64,000 nt of DNA from Edaphovirga cremea (lineage in GTDB: Bacteria; Pseudomonadota; Gammaproteobacteria; Enterobacterales; Enterobacteriaceae): positions 1 through 64,000 of the forward strand of contig NZ_QOVA01000016.1 of assembly GCF_003332275.1 (NCBI RefSeq), read 5' to 3'. The notes under the pieces were generated by a model. That model made no database searches. It was not told the DNA's origin and worked only from the letters and a program-made list of their open reading frames with translations. Below, piece by piece: positions 25,402 to 34,092 of the stretch (position 1 is its first letter; every line of letters begins with the position of its first letter). The position numbers and the translations under genes are program-made.

Positions 25402-26304
25402 CTACTTCAACAACGTGGTCTTACTGAACGAAATAATGAAATCCTTGAAGGCGCTGACCGCTGGGGAAAGGCTGCGCTCCTTAAGCGTGGCGAGATAGAC
25501 ATAGCGCTTTTGACCGATGTTGTTGATAGTCATGACATTCACATTGGCGCGTGACAGCGCACTGATCCTCGGCATAATGGCAATACCGTAATTGATACTG
25601 ACCAGCCCGACCATCGCCGTATCCTCTTCGACGTAACACGCCACTTTCGGGACGATCTGTTTTTGTAAAAACAGCGAATCGATCAACTGGCGCAGGCCGC
25701 TTTTCCTGGAGAAATAGACAAAAGGATAGTCAGCCGCCTCAGCGAGATCCAGACTGCGGCGTTTTTGCTGCGCCAGCGGATGATCGCAGGATGTCACCAA
25801 CACCATTTCCTGGCTGGTGATGGGGATGAATTCGACGTCAGGCTGATCGGGGACGTGCGAACAGATGGCAAGATCAAACTTCTCTTCCCGTAAATCCTGG
25901 ACAATAGACAGCGTGGTGCCCTGATAAAAAGAGAAGGTGATATCTTCATGTCCCCCGTGCTGGCAGAAGTTATCGATTAATTGCGGCACCACTTGCTCAC
26001 CCATGGTGTAAATAAAGGCCAAATCTATATTCCCACCGCTGCCGGTACTGAATTGTTGCAGCGTTTTTTTTCCTTTATCCAATTCACTCAGGGCATTTTC
26101 TACAAACGGCAGAAATAGTTTCCCGTGTTTCGTCAAACGCACATTGCGGCCATATTTTTCAAACAACACAACGCCCAACTCTTTTTCCAGTTCAGAGATA
26201 GCGTGGCTCAGCGAGGGCTGCGTAATGAACAGACAGGCGGCAGCTTCAGTATAGTGTTCAGTTGCGGCGAGCTTTCTAAAATAGTTGAGTTGACGTAGAT
26301 TCAA
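25402..26304 (-). CDS. LysR-family transcriptional regulator
   Basis: 300 residues. N-terminal HTH: MNLRQLNYFRKLAATEHYTEAA...LFITQPSLSHAISELEKELG. The substrate-binding domain resembles the CynR/CbbR branch (FDLAICSHVPD, GLVSINYGIAIMPRISAL). It could be the regulator of the hydroaromatic operon 3 kb away, but TetR and PH genes intervene, so this is only a suggestion. It is divergent from the toxin-antitoxin pair. Confidence 0.8.
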   Translation of the reverse strand: MNLRQLNYFRKLAATEHYTEAAACLFITQPSLSHAISELEKELGVVLFEKYGRNVRLTKHGKLFLPFVENALSELDKGKKTLQQFSTGSGGNIDLAFIYTMGEQVVPQLIDNFCQHGGHEDITFSFYQGTTLSIVQDLREEKFDLAICSHVPDQPDVEFIPITSQEMVLVTSCDHPLAQQKRRSLDLAEAADYPFVYFSRKSGLRQLIDSLFLQKQIVPKVACYVEEDTAMVGLVSINYGIAIMPRISALSRANVNVMTINNIGQKRYVYLATLKERSLSPAVSAFKDFIISFSKTTLLK

Positions 26305-26520
26305 AATGACACCTTTTCCTTGCGTCAGGGCGAGTCAATTGCACTCACGGGAAATAATAGTGATTAATTTCAGATAATTACATCATATCCTATCCACTTG
26401 CCTTACCCTAGATAATTCTGCCGACGCGTAGTTCCCAGATGCCGGAGCCTAGTGGCAGAGCGGTTGATCCGGTTGCGAAGGGGGACCTAACCTTTAGCAG
26501 TTACGTGACAGCAAAGCCTG

Positions 26521-26563
26521 CTCCGGTTAATATCATCGGTGACACCACTGATATTAACCGGAG
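26521..26563. promoter_or_regulatory. 43-bp palindromic operator of the toxin-antitoxin pair
   Basis: CTCCGGTTAATATCA (26521-26535) and TGATATTAACCGGAG (26549-26563) are exact complements, and the centre GGTGACACC is itself symmetric. The right arm ends in GGAG, which is also the ribosome site of the antitoxin start at 26570. The layout fits autorepression by an RHH antitoxin. Confidence 0.75.
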
Positions 26564-26569
26564 CCTGAT

Positions 26570-26860
26570 ATGGCTAATACACCGAGGCAAACTACCACGC
26601 TGCGCATTGAGCAAGACATAAAGGATCGGCTGAAAACGCTGGCCGACGATCGCCACAGTTCAACTCATGCACTAATGCTGGAAGCCATCGCGGAATACGT
26701 TGATCGGGAAGAGAAACGCAGCCTGTACCGCAAAGAGGCTCTTGAGGCTTGGCAGGAGTACCAGGAAACAGGGGAGCACATCACGGCAGAAGAGACTGTT
26801 ACGTGGCTGGAGTCCTGGGGTTCTGGAAATGAACAGGACGCTCCTGCATGTCACAAGTGA
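26570..26860 (+). CDS. RHH-type antitoxin (ParD/CopG family)
   Basis: 96 residues. The N-terminal ribbon-helix-helix (TTTLRIEQDIKDRLKTLADDRHSSTHALMLEAIAEYVDREEK) would bind the palindrome just upstream. The acidic C-terminal tail (WQEYQETGEHITAEETVTWLESWG) would wrap the toxin. The gene overlaps the toxin gene by 13 bases. Confidence 0.88.
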   Translation: MANTPRQTTTLRIEQDIKDRLKTLADDRHSSTHALMLEAIAEYVDREEKRSLYRKEALEAWQEYQETGEHITAEETVTWLESWGSGNEQDAPACHK

Positions 26861-27153
26861 TTGTGTCAAGGCGCGCGCGTCTGGACTTGCAGCGTTTGCA
26901 GGACTTCCTTAAAAAGAAAAACGCGCTGGCGGCAAAAAAAGCCGCGGAAATCATGATCCGCGGCATTCGTCAGTTGGAAAGCCTGCCTGATATCGGGCGA
27001 CCTGTTGAGCATCTTCCACTGGAATATCAGGAACTGGTGATCGAGTTCGGCAGCAGTGGCTATGTGATGCTCTATCGCCACGATGAGTTCACAGACCGCG
27101 TGGTCATCCTGACCGTCAGACACCAAAAAGAAGCCGGATATCAAAGCAATTAG
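26848..27153 (+). CDS. ParE/RelE-family toxin
   Basis: 101 residues, ATG inside the 3' end of the antitoxin gene. MSQVIVSRRARLDLQRLQDFL and IRQLESLPDIGRPVEHLPLEYQELVIEFG and VMLYRHD...VVILTVRHQKEAGY fit the ParE branch of the RelE superfamily. Whether it blocks gyrase or cuts mRNA cannot be told. The pair looks intact. Confidence 0.88.
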   Translation: MSQVIVSRRARLDLQRLQDFLKKKNALAAKKAAEIMIRGIRQLESLPDIGRPVEHLPLEYQELVIEFGSSGYVMLYRHDEFTDRVVILTVRHQKEAGYQSN

Positions 27154-27308
27154 CTTTATAATGATTGAAAAACTTACCGATCAACCGTTTTTTAAAGCAA
27201 TGAACAGCGCCCACTAATTTGAGAAAAAACGCACAATCAATAGTCAGGGCGGTATGCAACCGCCCGTGTTTGTCACCTCTGGCTTCAAAGCATCTTGCTG
27301 ACAAATGA

Positions 27309-28391
27309 TTATCCACCGCCATTTTCGGTGTGCTTTTCCTGCTGGTACCACTGCAATTTGCTAAAGGACAACTGGCAGTTTTCTCCTTCTTGTGGTCCGT
27401 TTGAACGGCGCCCCTTTTGAATGCGCAACTCCTGATTACCCACCAGAATGTTGTAGTCGATCACTTCCCCCAGATAGGAGCGCCGCTTGACGTGACCCGG
27501 TACGCCGCCCTGAGTGACAAAATCGATCTCCGAAGGGCGGCAGGCCAGAACCGCTTTTCCTTGTGACTGCAACTCCGCAGGTGGGGCGGGATGGATCGCA
27601 TAGCTCCCCTCAACGTCCGGGAAACGGATACCCTGACTGTCGCAACTGACCTGCAACTGATTGGAGAGGCCAATAAAGCTGAACACAAACTGGTTGGCCG
27701 GTTGATTGTAGATATTCAGCGGTGTGTCTATCTGCTGGATAACCCCTTGCTTCATCACCATGATCCTGTCGGAAAGCGCCATGGCTTCTGACTGGTCATG
27801 GGTAACATAGATGATTGAAAAACCAAACTTGCGCTGCAAGGCTTTAATCTCAAAACGCATCTCTTCACGCAAATGGGGATCCAGGCTGGACAGCGGTTCA
27901 TCAAGCAGCATGACGTCCGGGTTGATTGCCAGCGCCCGCGCCAGTGCCACGCGCTGTTTACCCCCACCAGAGAGATCGTCAGGGCTTTTGTCGGCGACGC
28001 CAAGCAGGTTAGTGTGTTTGAGCGCCTCGCGGGTGCGCCGTTCAATTTCCTGTTTGCCAAGCTTGCCAATCTGCAATGGAAACGCAACGTTGTTGAATAC
28101 TGACATATGCGGCCAGACGGCAAAGGCCTGAAATACCATACCGAAGTTGCGCTTCTCCGGCGGCAGGTAGAAATTTTTCGCCTGCGAGGAAAGAATTCGT
28201 TCGCCAACGCGGATTTCACCGCCGTCCAGATCCTCAAATCCGGCGATCATCCGCAGCGTGGTGGTTTTTCCGCAGCCGGAGGGGCCGAGCATCGAGAAAC
28301 ACTCACCGCGTTCAATCGACAGGTTCAGGTCTTCAATGGCAACAACGTTACCAAACTTCTTCATCACGTGGCTTAGCTGTACGTAACTCAT
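27309..28391 (-). CDS. ABC importer ATPase 1 (AfuC/FbpC/PotA type)
   Basis: 360 residues. Walker A GPSGCGKTT, signature LSGGGKQRVALARAL (Gly in place of the usual Gln), Walker B VMLLDEPLSSLD and switch YVTHDQ are present; a TOBE-like C-terminal part follows (about 280-350). It is the last gene of the operon substrate-binding protein, ATPase 2, permease, ATPase 1. Together with the second ATPase it may form a heterodimer driving the fused permease. Substrate is probably ferric iron or a phosphorylated sugar, judged by the family and the neighbouring regulators. Confidence 0.85.
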   Translation of the reverse strand: MSYVQLSHVMKKFGNVVAIEDLNLSIERGECFSMLGPSGCGKTTTLRMIAGFEDLDGGEIRVGERILSSQAKNFYLPPEKRNFGMVFQAFAVWPHMSVFNNVAFPLQIGKLGKQEIERRTREALKHTNLLGVADKSPDDLSGGGKQRVALARALAINPDVMLLDEPLSSLDPHLREEMRFEIKALQRKFGFSIIYVTHDQSEAMALSDRIMVMKQGVIQQIDTPLNIYNQPANQFVFSFIGLSNQLQVSCDSQGIRFPDVEGSYAIHPAPPAELQSQGKAVLACRPSEIDFVTQGGVPGHVKRRSYLGEVIDYNILVGNQELRIQKGRRSNGPQEGENCQLSFSKLQWYQQEKHTENGGG

Positions 28392-28408
28392 TATGTTCTC
28401 CTGAACCG

Positions 28409-30103
28409 TTATTTCTTGGTATTGGTGTAACGGCGGATCAGCGTCTGTCCGGCGACGATAATAATCAGGGCGATGCCCGCCAATGCTGCCGAGTAAACGG
28501 TTTCCCCATCCTCATTCAGGGTATAGATCGCCACCCCGATGGTGCGGGTGGAGGGGCCGTAGAGCATGACGGAAACGGTCAGTTCGCGCAGGGCTGGCAG
28601 GAAAATCAGGAAGAACGCGGCCACCATGCCGGGTTTCACCAGCGGCAGCACGATGTCCCGCAGCGACTGCCACATCGACGCGCCGCAGGCGCGTGCAGCC
28701 TCGACCAGCGAATCATGCACCTGCTCCAGCGCCGCCGAGTTAGCCTTCAGTGAGAACGCCATGTAGCGGGCGATATAGGCGACCAGAATAATCCAGACGG
28801 TGTTGTACAGGTTGATACCGAATTTACCGCTCCACGCCAGAATTACCCCCAGGGCAATAACCGAACCGGGGACAGAGAAGGGCAGCATGCCGAGGAACTC
28901 CAGGAAGCCTTTGCCCCGCACGCGCATTTTGACAATCACGTAGGAGATCATTACCCCGGCAAACATGGTAATCACCGCGGCGGCCAGACCCAGAAGGATA
29001 CTGTTGCGAATGGCGTCCTGCGTGAGCTGCCAGTCAAACAGAATGAACTTATAGTTAGCCATCGTCAGGTTTTCCATGGTCATCGGCAGACCGTAGGTAC
29101 GCAGTCCACCGACCAGGAAGATGGTGGCGGTCGGCAACACGATGGTAAAGGCGATGTACAGCAGGCAAATCACCAGCAGCGGTTTTCTCAATCCACGCAG
29201 TTTTACCTCAACCGGACGGAAACTCTTGCCGGCAATGATCTGGAAACGCCCCTTGTTCAGGATACGGTTCTGCAACCAGATAATGCAGGCGGCGCTGATG
29301 ACCAGTACGGTCGCGAGCACGGTGCCGGTACGGATGGCCTCGAAACTGCCGCCGCTCTGGTGAATGCGTTCGTAAATCAGCGTGGGAATATTGAAGATGC
29401 CGTTTTCAACGCCGAGCACCGCGACGGTCCCGAAGTGCGCCATGGAGTAGAGCATAATCAGCAGCGCGCCGGAGATAATGCTGGGCATCACCAGTGGGAT
29501 GGTGATTTTTCGGGTGATGGTCAACAGACTGGCACCCGAGATACGTGCGGACTCTTCCAGTGTCGGATCCATGCGTTCAAGGGCACCGCATACCTGAATA
29601 AAGACGAAGGGAAACAGATACATGGTCTCCACCGCCATAATGCCGCCATAGCTGTAGATATTGAAGAGGGCGTCCTCAAGCCCGAAGTTATCCATGAAAA
29701 AGCGGTTGATATAGCCTGCGCGCGGCGACAGCAGCATTTTCCAGGCCAGTGCACCGATAAAAGAGGGCAGCATGAAAGGCACAAGGAACATCACCTTCAT
29801 GAAACCTTTATAGGGCAGGTCGGTGCGGGTCACCAGCCAGGCGAAGAAGGTACCGATGCAGGTACTCATCACCGTGACGCCAGCCGCGATAAACAGCGAG
29901 TTGAGCAGCGCCTCGTAGGTTTCTGGCTCAGATAGGATACGCAGCACGTCTGAGACATTGAACTTGCCGTCAACCCAGAATGAGTTGATAAAAATCAGCA
30001 GCACCGGCACAGCAACCACGATAATCAGAATGCCGATGGAGATGGCTAAAATAATATTGGCTACGCCGAAACGACTTTTATTCCTGGCGACTGTAGACAT
30101 CAT
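28409..30103 (-). CDS. ABC importer fused permease (AfuB/FbpB type)
   Basis: 564 residues from ATG 30103, which overlaps the upstream TAA stop by one base (TAATG). Two homologous halves each with about six membrane segments; EAA-type loops are near EESARISGASLLTITRKITIPLVMP (about 210) and EAARACGASMWQSLRDIVLPLVKP (about 485). The two halves form one complete transmembrane unit, so a second permease is not needed. It would pass substrate from the periplasmic binding protein at 31303-32295 into the cytosol. Confidence 0.87.
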   Translation of the reverse strand: MMSTVARNKSRFGVANIILAISIGILIIVVAVPVLLIFINSFWVDGKFNVSDVLRILSEPETYEALLNSLFIAAGVTVMSTCIGTFFAWLVTRTDLPYKGFMKVMFLVPFMLPSFIGALAWKMLLSPRAGYINRFFMDNFGLEDALFNIYSYGGIMAVETMYLFPFVFIQVCGALERMDPTLEESARISGASLLTITRKITIPLVMPSIISGALLIMLYSMAHFGTVAVLGVENGIFNIPTLIYERIHQSGGSFEAIRTGTVLATVLVISAACIIWLQNRILNKGRFQIIAGKSFRPVEVKLRGLRKPLLVICLLYIAFTIVLPTATIFLVGGLRTYGLPMTMENLTMANYKFILFDWQLTQDAIRNSILLGLAAAVITMFAGVMISYVIVKMRVRGKGFLEFLGMLPFSVPGSVIALGVILAWSGKFGINLYNTVWIILVAYIARYMAFSLKANSAALEQVHDSLVEAARACGASMWQSLRDIVLPLVKPGMVAAFFLIFLPALRELTVSVMLYGPSTRTIGVAIYTLNEDGETVYSAALAGIALIIIVAGQTLIRRYTNTKK

Positions 30104-31179
30104 TACCCCCTCAGTGATACGTCGTTGGCGAACCAGTGCAACTCGTGAAACGTCACCTGGCACGTCTCCTGTTCAGCGAACATCAACTGATTTGACAGGG
30201 CTTCGTGGGTGGAAATCTCGGTTCGCAGCGTGGTGCCGTCGATATCGATCATGTAGTCCATCACCGGCCCCAGAAAGCTGGCGCGCACGATTTTTCCCGT
30301 CAGTCCATCGCCATCGCGGCTGAGGATGATATCCGACGGTCGGCAGCCAACTTTCCCCGACTCCGCAGGCAGCCCCGGCCAGTTGAGTATCTGCTGCCCC
30401 TCGCCAATTTGGTGGCGATCGACGTGATGGGTCACTGGCAGAAAGTTTGCCAATCCCATAAAGCGGAAGACCTGCTCGTTTTCCGGTTGCTCATAAATTT
30501 CCCACGGGGTACCGATCTGGCGGATGCTACCCTGTTTGTCCATGATGGCCAGCCGATCGGAGATCGCGAGTCCAATCTCCTGATCGTGGGTAACGTACAG
30601 GATGGTAATGCCCAGCTTTTTCTGTAGCTCCTTGATTTCGAACCGCATCTCCTCGCGCAGATTGGCATCAAGGTTGTTCAGCGGTTCATCGAGCAGCATT
30701 AGCGTGGGGCGGGCGATCAGCGCCCTTGCCAGCGCGACGCGCTGTTGCTGCCCGCCAGAGAGTTGCGAGGGGAGGCGCTGCTCCAGACCGGTGAGGTTCA
30801 CCAGCGCAACGGTTTCCATCACGCTCTGGTGGATCTCCGCTTTGCTTTTGCCTGCGAGTTTCAGCGGGTAGCCAATATTGTCGAATACCGTCATGTGGGG
30901 CCAGACGGCATAATCCTGAAATACCACGCCGAGATCGCGCTGATCGGGGGGAATGTCGGTATGGTTGGCGGCGTCGGTTACGACCCTGCCGTCGATCAGG
31001 ATCCGCCCGCTGTCCGGTACGTCGAAACCGGCGAGCAGGCGCAGCAGAACTGTTTTTCCGCAACCTGAAGGGCCAAACAAGGTAAAGCATTCACCGTGTT
31101 CGACCGTCAGGTTGAGATTTTGCAGTACCTGGTTGGTGCCAAATTTTTTGCTGATGTTTTCAAAAATGATCGTTGCCAT
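30103..31179 (-). CDS. ABC importer ATPase 2 (AfuC/FbpC type)
   Basis: 358 residues. Walker A GPSGCGKTV, signature LSGGQQQRVALARAL, Walker B LMLLDEPLNNLD, switch YVTHDQ; a TOBE-like region follows. It is a clear paralogue of the ATPase at 27309-28391, and both look intact. The two flank the single fused permease gene, an unusual arrangement. Confidence 0.85.
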   Translation of the reverse strand: MATIIFENISKKFGTNQVLQNLNLTVEHGECFTLFGPSGCGKTVLLRLLAGFDVPDSGRILIDGRVVTDAANHTDIPPDQRDLGVVFQDYAVWPHMTVFDNIGYPLKLAGKSKAEIHQSVMETVALVNLTGLEQRLPSQLSGGQQQRVALARALIARPTLMLLDEPLNNLDANLREEMRFEIKELQKKLGITILYVTHDQEIGLAISDRLAIMDKQGSIRQIGTPWEIYEQPENEQVFRFMGLANFLPVTHHVDRHQIGEGQQILNWPGLPAESGKVGCRPSDIILSRDGDGLTGKIVRASFLGPVMDYMIDIDGTTLRTEISTHEALSNQLMFAEQETCQVTFHELHWFANDVSLRG

Positions 31180-31302
31180 AATCGCGTCCCATCATCAGTA
31201 GTGAACGAGCGCAAAACTCATTCCCTTATTACCCGAAGCTGTAGCGCGGGATCGTTCGTTTATTGTTGGGCTACAGCTTCAGGAGCGGAAGATATAAGGA
31301 AA

Positions 31303-32295
31303 TTATCTTCCCTGTAGGATCCGACCAAATTGCTTGACCGTTTCTTCTTTATTACTGATCAGGGATTCATAATCGATTGGAATAGCGCGGGCGATCGCTT
31401 CTTCCGCCGACGGCATGGCAAATTTCTCGGGGATACTGATTCCTTTTCTTACCGGCAGCGTTCCTTCCTGCACAATAATATTCTGCCCCTGTTCCGAGAG
31501 AATAAAATCAATAAACTTTTGTGCTGCGTTGATATTCTTACTGCCTTTCATAATGGCGACCGGGCTGGGAATAACCAGCATTTCCTGCGGATAGACCAGC
31601 TTGAGCGTGGCGCCCTTGGCGATTTTGTCGTTGGTAATATAATCCACCGCCAATGATGCCAGGAGATCGCCAGAGGCGGTATCATCGACCACTTGCCCTG
31701 AGCCTTTACCGACCTTGCCCTTATTCTCCTTCATTTTTTCAAAGTATTCCCAGCCGTAAAGCGACTTGAGCAAGGCGACGCTCATGTAAGACGTACCGGA
31801 GAGCGCCGGGCTGGCGACGCCATAAGCACCTTTGAATTCAGGCCCGAGTATATCCTGCCAGGTGGCGGGAGGCTGTTTGACAAAGCGGGTGTTGTAGGCG
31901 ATGCCGAGCGTTCCAAGGCGGACTGGGGTAAAAGAGCCGTCGTAGTCGGGGATAGGGTTGACGATATTGGCGACTTCGGGGGAGATGTAGGGTTCCAGCA
32001 TCCCGTTCTTCTTCATGTTGTAGAAGTCAGGGACTTCGCTGGTCCAGATAATGTCCGCCATGATCGTGCCTGATTCTTTCTCGGCGGCAATCTTCGCCAT
32101 CAGTTTGCCAGCACCGGCAGATTGGTAGTCCATGGCGATCTCGGGGTGCTGTTGCTTAAATCCCTCTTTGAGCTCGCCGATCAGCGACTCTTTCATGGAG
32201 GTATAGACGATCAACTGTTCCTGCGCATAGGCGCTGTTGGCCGCAGAAAATATCAGGGTGAGGGATAATAAGAGGGTGGAATGACGTTTTATCAT
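31303..32295 (-). CDS. ABC importer periplasmic substrate-binding protein (AfuA/FbpA type)
   Basis: 330 residues from ATG 32295 with CAGGAG nine bases upstream. Signal peptide MIKRHSTLLLSLTLIFSAANSAYA. The mature part starts QEQLIVYTSMKESLIGELKEGFKQ, as in the FbpA/AfuA cluster, which includes both ferric-iron and hexose-phosphate binders. The divergent pgtC-B-A-type genes control phosphoglycerate uptake in Salmonella, so a phosphorylated organic acid or sugar is the favoured ligand; ferric iron remains possible. Confidence 0.82.
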   Translation of the reverse strand: MIKRHSTLLLSLTLIFSAANSAYAQEQLIVYTSMKESLIGELKEGFKQQHPEIAMDYQSAGAGKLMAKIAAEKESGTIMADIIWTSEVPDFYNMKKNGMLEPYISPEVANIVNPIPDYDGSFTPVRLGTLGIAYNTRFVKQPPATWQDILGPEFKGAYGVASPALSGTSYMSVALLKSLYGWEYFEKMKENKGKVGKGSGQVVDDTASGDLLASLAVDYITNDKIAKGATLKLVYPQEMLVIPSPVAIMKGSKNINAAQKFIDFILSEQGQNIIVQEGTLPVRKGISIPEKFAMPSAEEAIARAIPIDYESLISNKEETVKQFGRILQGR

Positions 32296-32823
32296 AATCT
32301 TTACTCCTGTCAATGAGATGTCATGGGTAAACACTGCATATATTGGTCAGGTAATGATATTTATTGTCTGAGGTGTGATCCGCGAAAAATTACTCCCTGC
32401 TGTTTCTGTGTTTAAGGCGACGGCAGTGAAATAATGATGAGATTTTCCCTGGTGCTTATTTCTCCCGAGCACTATAGCGCTTATTCTTTATAAAACCATG
32501 CTGGGGGATTACCCGGTTTTGGGTTGTTTTTGACACAAAATGCCTCAGATGACTGCGTCAGTTTTGCCCCTTTTGGGTATAATTGTCAGGAATCTAATTC
32601 TCATCACATATAATTTAGTCTTTATGACCCAAAATAACTTTCCCTAATCTGAATTGAAATTATTGCTTTTTTGATATCAATCACACATTAACTCATATAT
32701 GCCCGTAATCATTGAAGAGACCATTTTCTTATGAGTGATGTTTCTCAAGGGTGAGGTAATGGAGAGCCGCTGGCAATGCTGCGGCGTCAGGCAAGCAAAA
32801 TAGAGAAGCGCGGGAGAGTAGTG
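32296..32823. other. Divergent promoter region between the ABC and pgt-type operons
   Basis: About 530 bases with no convincing gene; AT-rich. It must hold both promoters. TTTGATATCAATCACAC near 32671 resembles half of a CRP site. No -24/-12 sigma-54 promoter was seen. Confidence 0.55.
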
Positions 32824-34092
32824 ATGAGGACGACATTGTTGCTGCTTTTTCTGAGCTTTGCCTCCACGGCTCAGGAACTGGTGATTGGCACCACCTACTC
32901 CCTGGAAGCAACAACGCACGTTATCTCCGTATGGCGAACTTTTCCAGAATCGGTACCGACCCGTACTGTCAATCGTACCAGCACGTCTCTTGAGCAACTG
33001 TTGTCGGCATCCCCGGAGGATTCAGTCGATCTGATCCTCAGCTCCTCGCCGATTTTGTTCACCCATCTGCAGGAGAAGGGGTTGCTGGCTGCGGTGATTG
33101 CTCCCGACGCACCGGAGCAACAATGGGTACCCGGGCAGTTGCGCGGCCACGTTGTGGCGTTCTCCGTCTCAGGCTACGGAATGCTGATCAACCAGCACTA
33201 TCTCGATGGGCAGGGGATCAGCGCACCCGAGGACTGGGAAGGGATGGCGGATCCGCGTTTGCGCGGTATGGTCATTCTCAGCAGTCCGTCACGATCCGAC
33301 ACCAATCACATCATGATAGAAACCCTGCTGCAACGACGCGGCTGGGAGTCCGGCTGGCGTCTCCTGCTGGAAATTGCGGGCAATCTCGGTACGCTCTCTT
33401 CGCGCAGCTTCGGCGTCGCGGAAAAAGTGCAGGCCGATCTGGCGGCAGTGGGACCGGTGCTTGATAGCTATGCCAATGTGCTGCTGGCGAACCCCGATCT
33501 GCGTTTCCATTATTTTCCTGATTTTACCGTCTCGCCGACCTATATCGCGGTCAACGCCAAGAGCCGCAATATTGCCCATGCACAGGCATTTATCCGCTAC
33601 TTGCTCAGCGAGCGCGGACAGCAGGCGCTGGGGGAGGTTGAAACCGGTAAATATCCCATTATTCGTCTGCCGGTGGACCATCCGCTTGCCGCACGCCAGC
33701 ACCAATTGCTGTCGCTGCCGCCGATTGATTATGGGCTGATGATCCGGCGCCAGAGCCTGGTGCGTTCACTGTTTGATATGGCTATTTCCAACCGTCTGGC
33801 GCAATTGCAGGAAGGCTGGCGCAGCCTGCATCAGGCGGAACAGCAGATCGGTCATTCATTGCCTGAATTAAGGAGGCTGCTGACAGATATCCCCGTTAGC
33901 GAGGCGCAGTCGCTGGACGCCGCCTACCTGCAAAGCTTTGGCGTTCGCACGCAGGCCTACAGCAATAACAATCTGGAGTTGATTGACTGGCAGAACTATT
34001 TTCACCTGCGCCAGCGCCAGCTGTACACCGCGCTTGGCAAGATGGGCGTTGGTACTGCCAGTACCAGCCAAAGCGGGGCGGGGCGCAAATGA
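32824..34092 (+). CDS. pgtC: PgtC-like periplasmic binding/regulatory protein
   Basis: 422 residues from ATG 32824 with GGGAGAG upstream; a longer start at 32776 is not supported. A signal peptide (MRTTLLLLFLSFASTAQELV) precedes an iron-sulphate-type binding-protein fold (VIGTTYSLEATT, QGISAPEDWEGMADPRLRG, VNAKSRNIAHAQAFIRYLLS). A C-terminal helical extension of about 110 residues is specific to PgtC. In Salmonella PgtC works with PgtB to sense the substrate. Its stop overlaps the pgtB-like start by four bases. Confidence 0.8.
   Translation: MRTTLLLLFLSFASTAQELVIGTTYSLEATTHVISVWRTFPESVPTRTVNRTSTSLEQLLSASPEDSVDLILSSSPILFTHLQEKGLLAAVIAPDAPEQQWVPGQLRGHVVAFSVSGYGMLINQHYLDGQGISAPEDWEGMADPRLRGMVILSSPSRSDTNHIMIETLLQRRGWESGWRLLLEIAGNLGTLSSRSFGVAEKVQADLAAVGPVLDSYANVLLANPDLRFHYFPDFTVSPTYIAVNAKSRNIAHAQAFIRYLLSERGQQALGEVETGKYPIIRLPVDHPLAARQHQLLSLPPIDYGLMIRRQSLVRSLFDMAISNRLAQLQEGWRSLHQAEQQIGHSLPELRRLLTDIPVSEAQSLDAAYLQSFGVRTQAYSNNNLELIDWQNYFHLRQRQLYTALGKMGVGTASTSQSGAGRK

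Noticed and set aside
26411..26520. Possible tRNA-like or attachment-site sequence before the toxin-antitoxin pair
   Set aside because: GCCTAGTGGCAGAGCGG looked tRNA-like, but no acceptor stem, anticodon arm or T-loop could be built around it.
29360..29935. 191-codon plus-strand ORF opposite the ABC permease
   Set aside because: Shadow frame; composition (His, Gln, Gly) is that of a permease complement.
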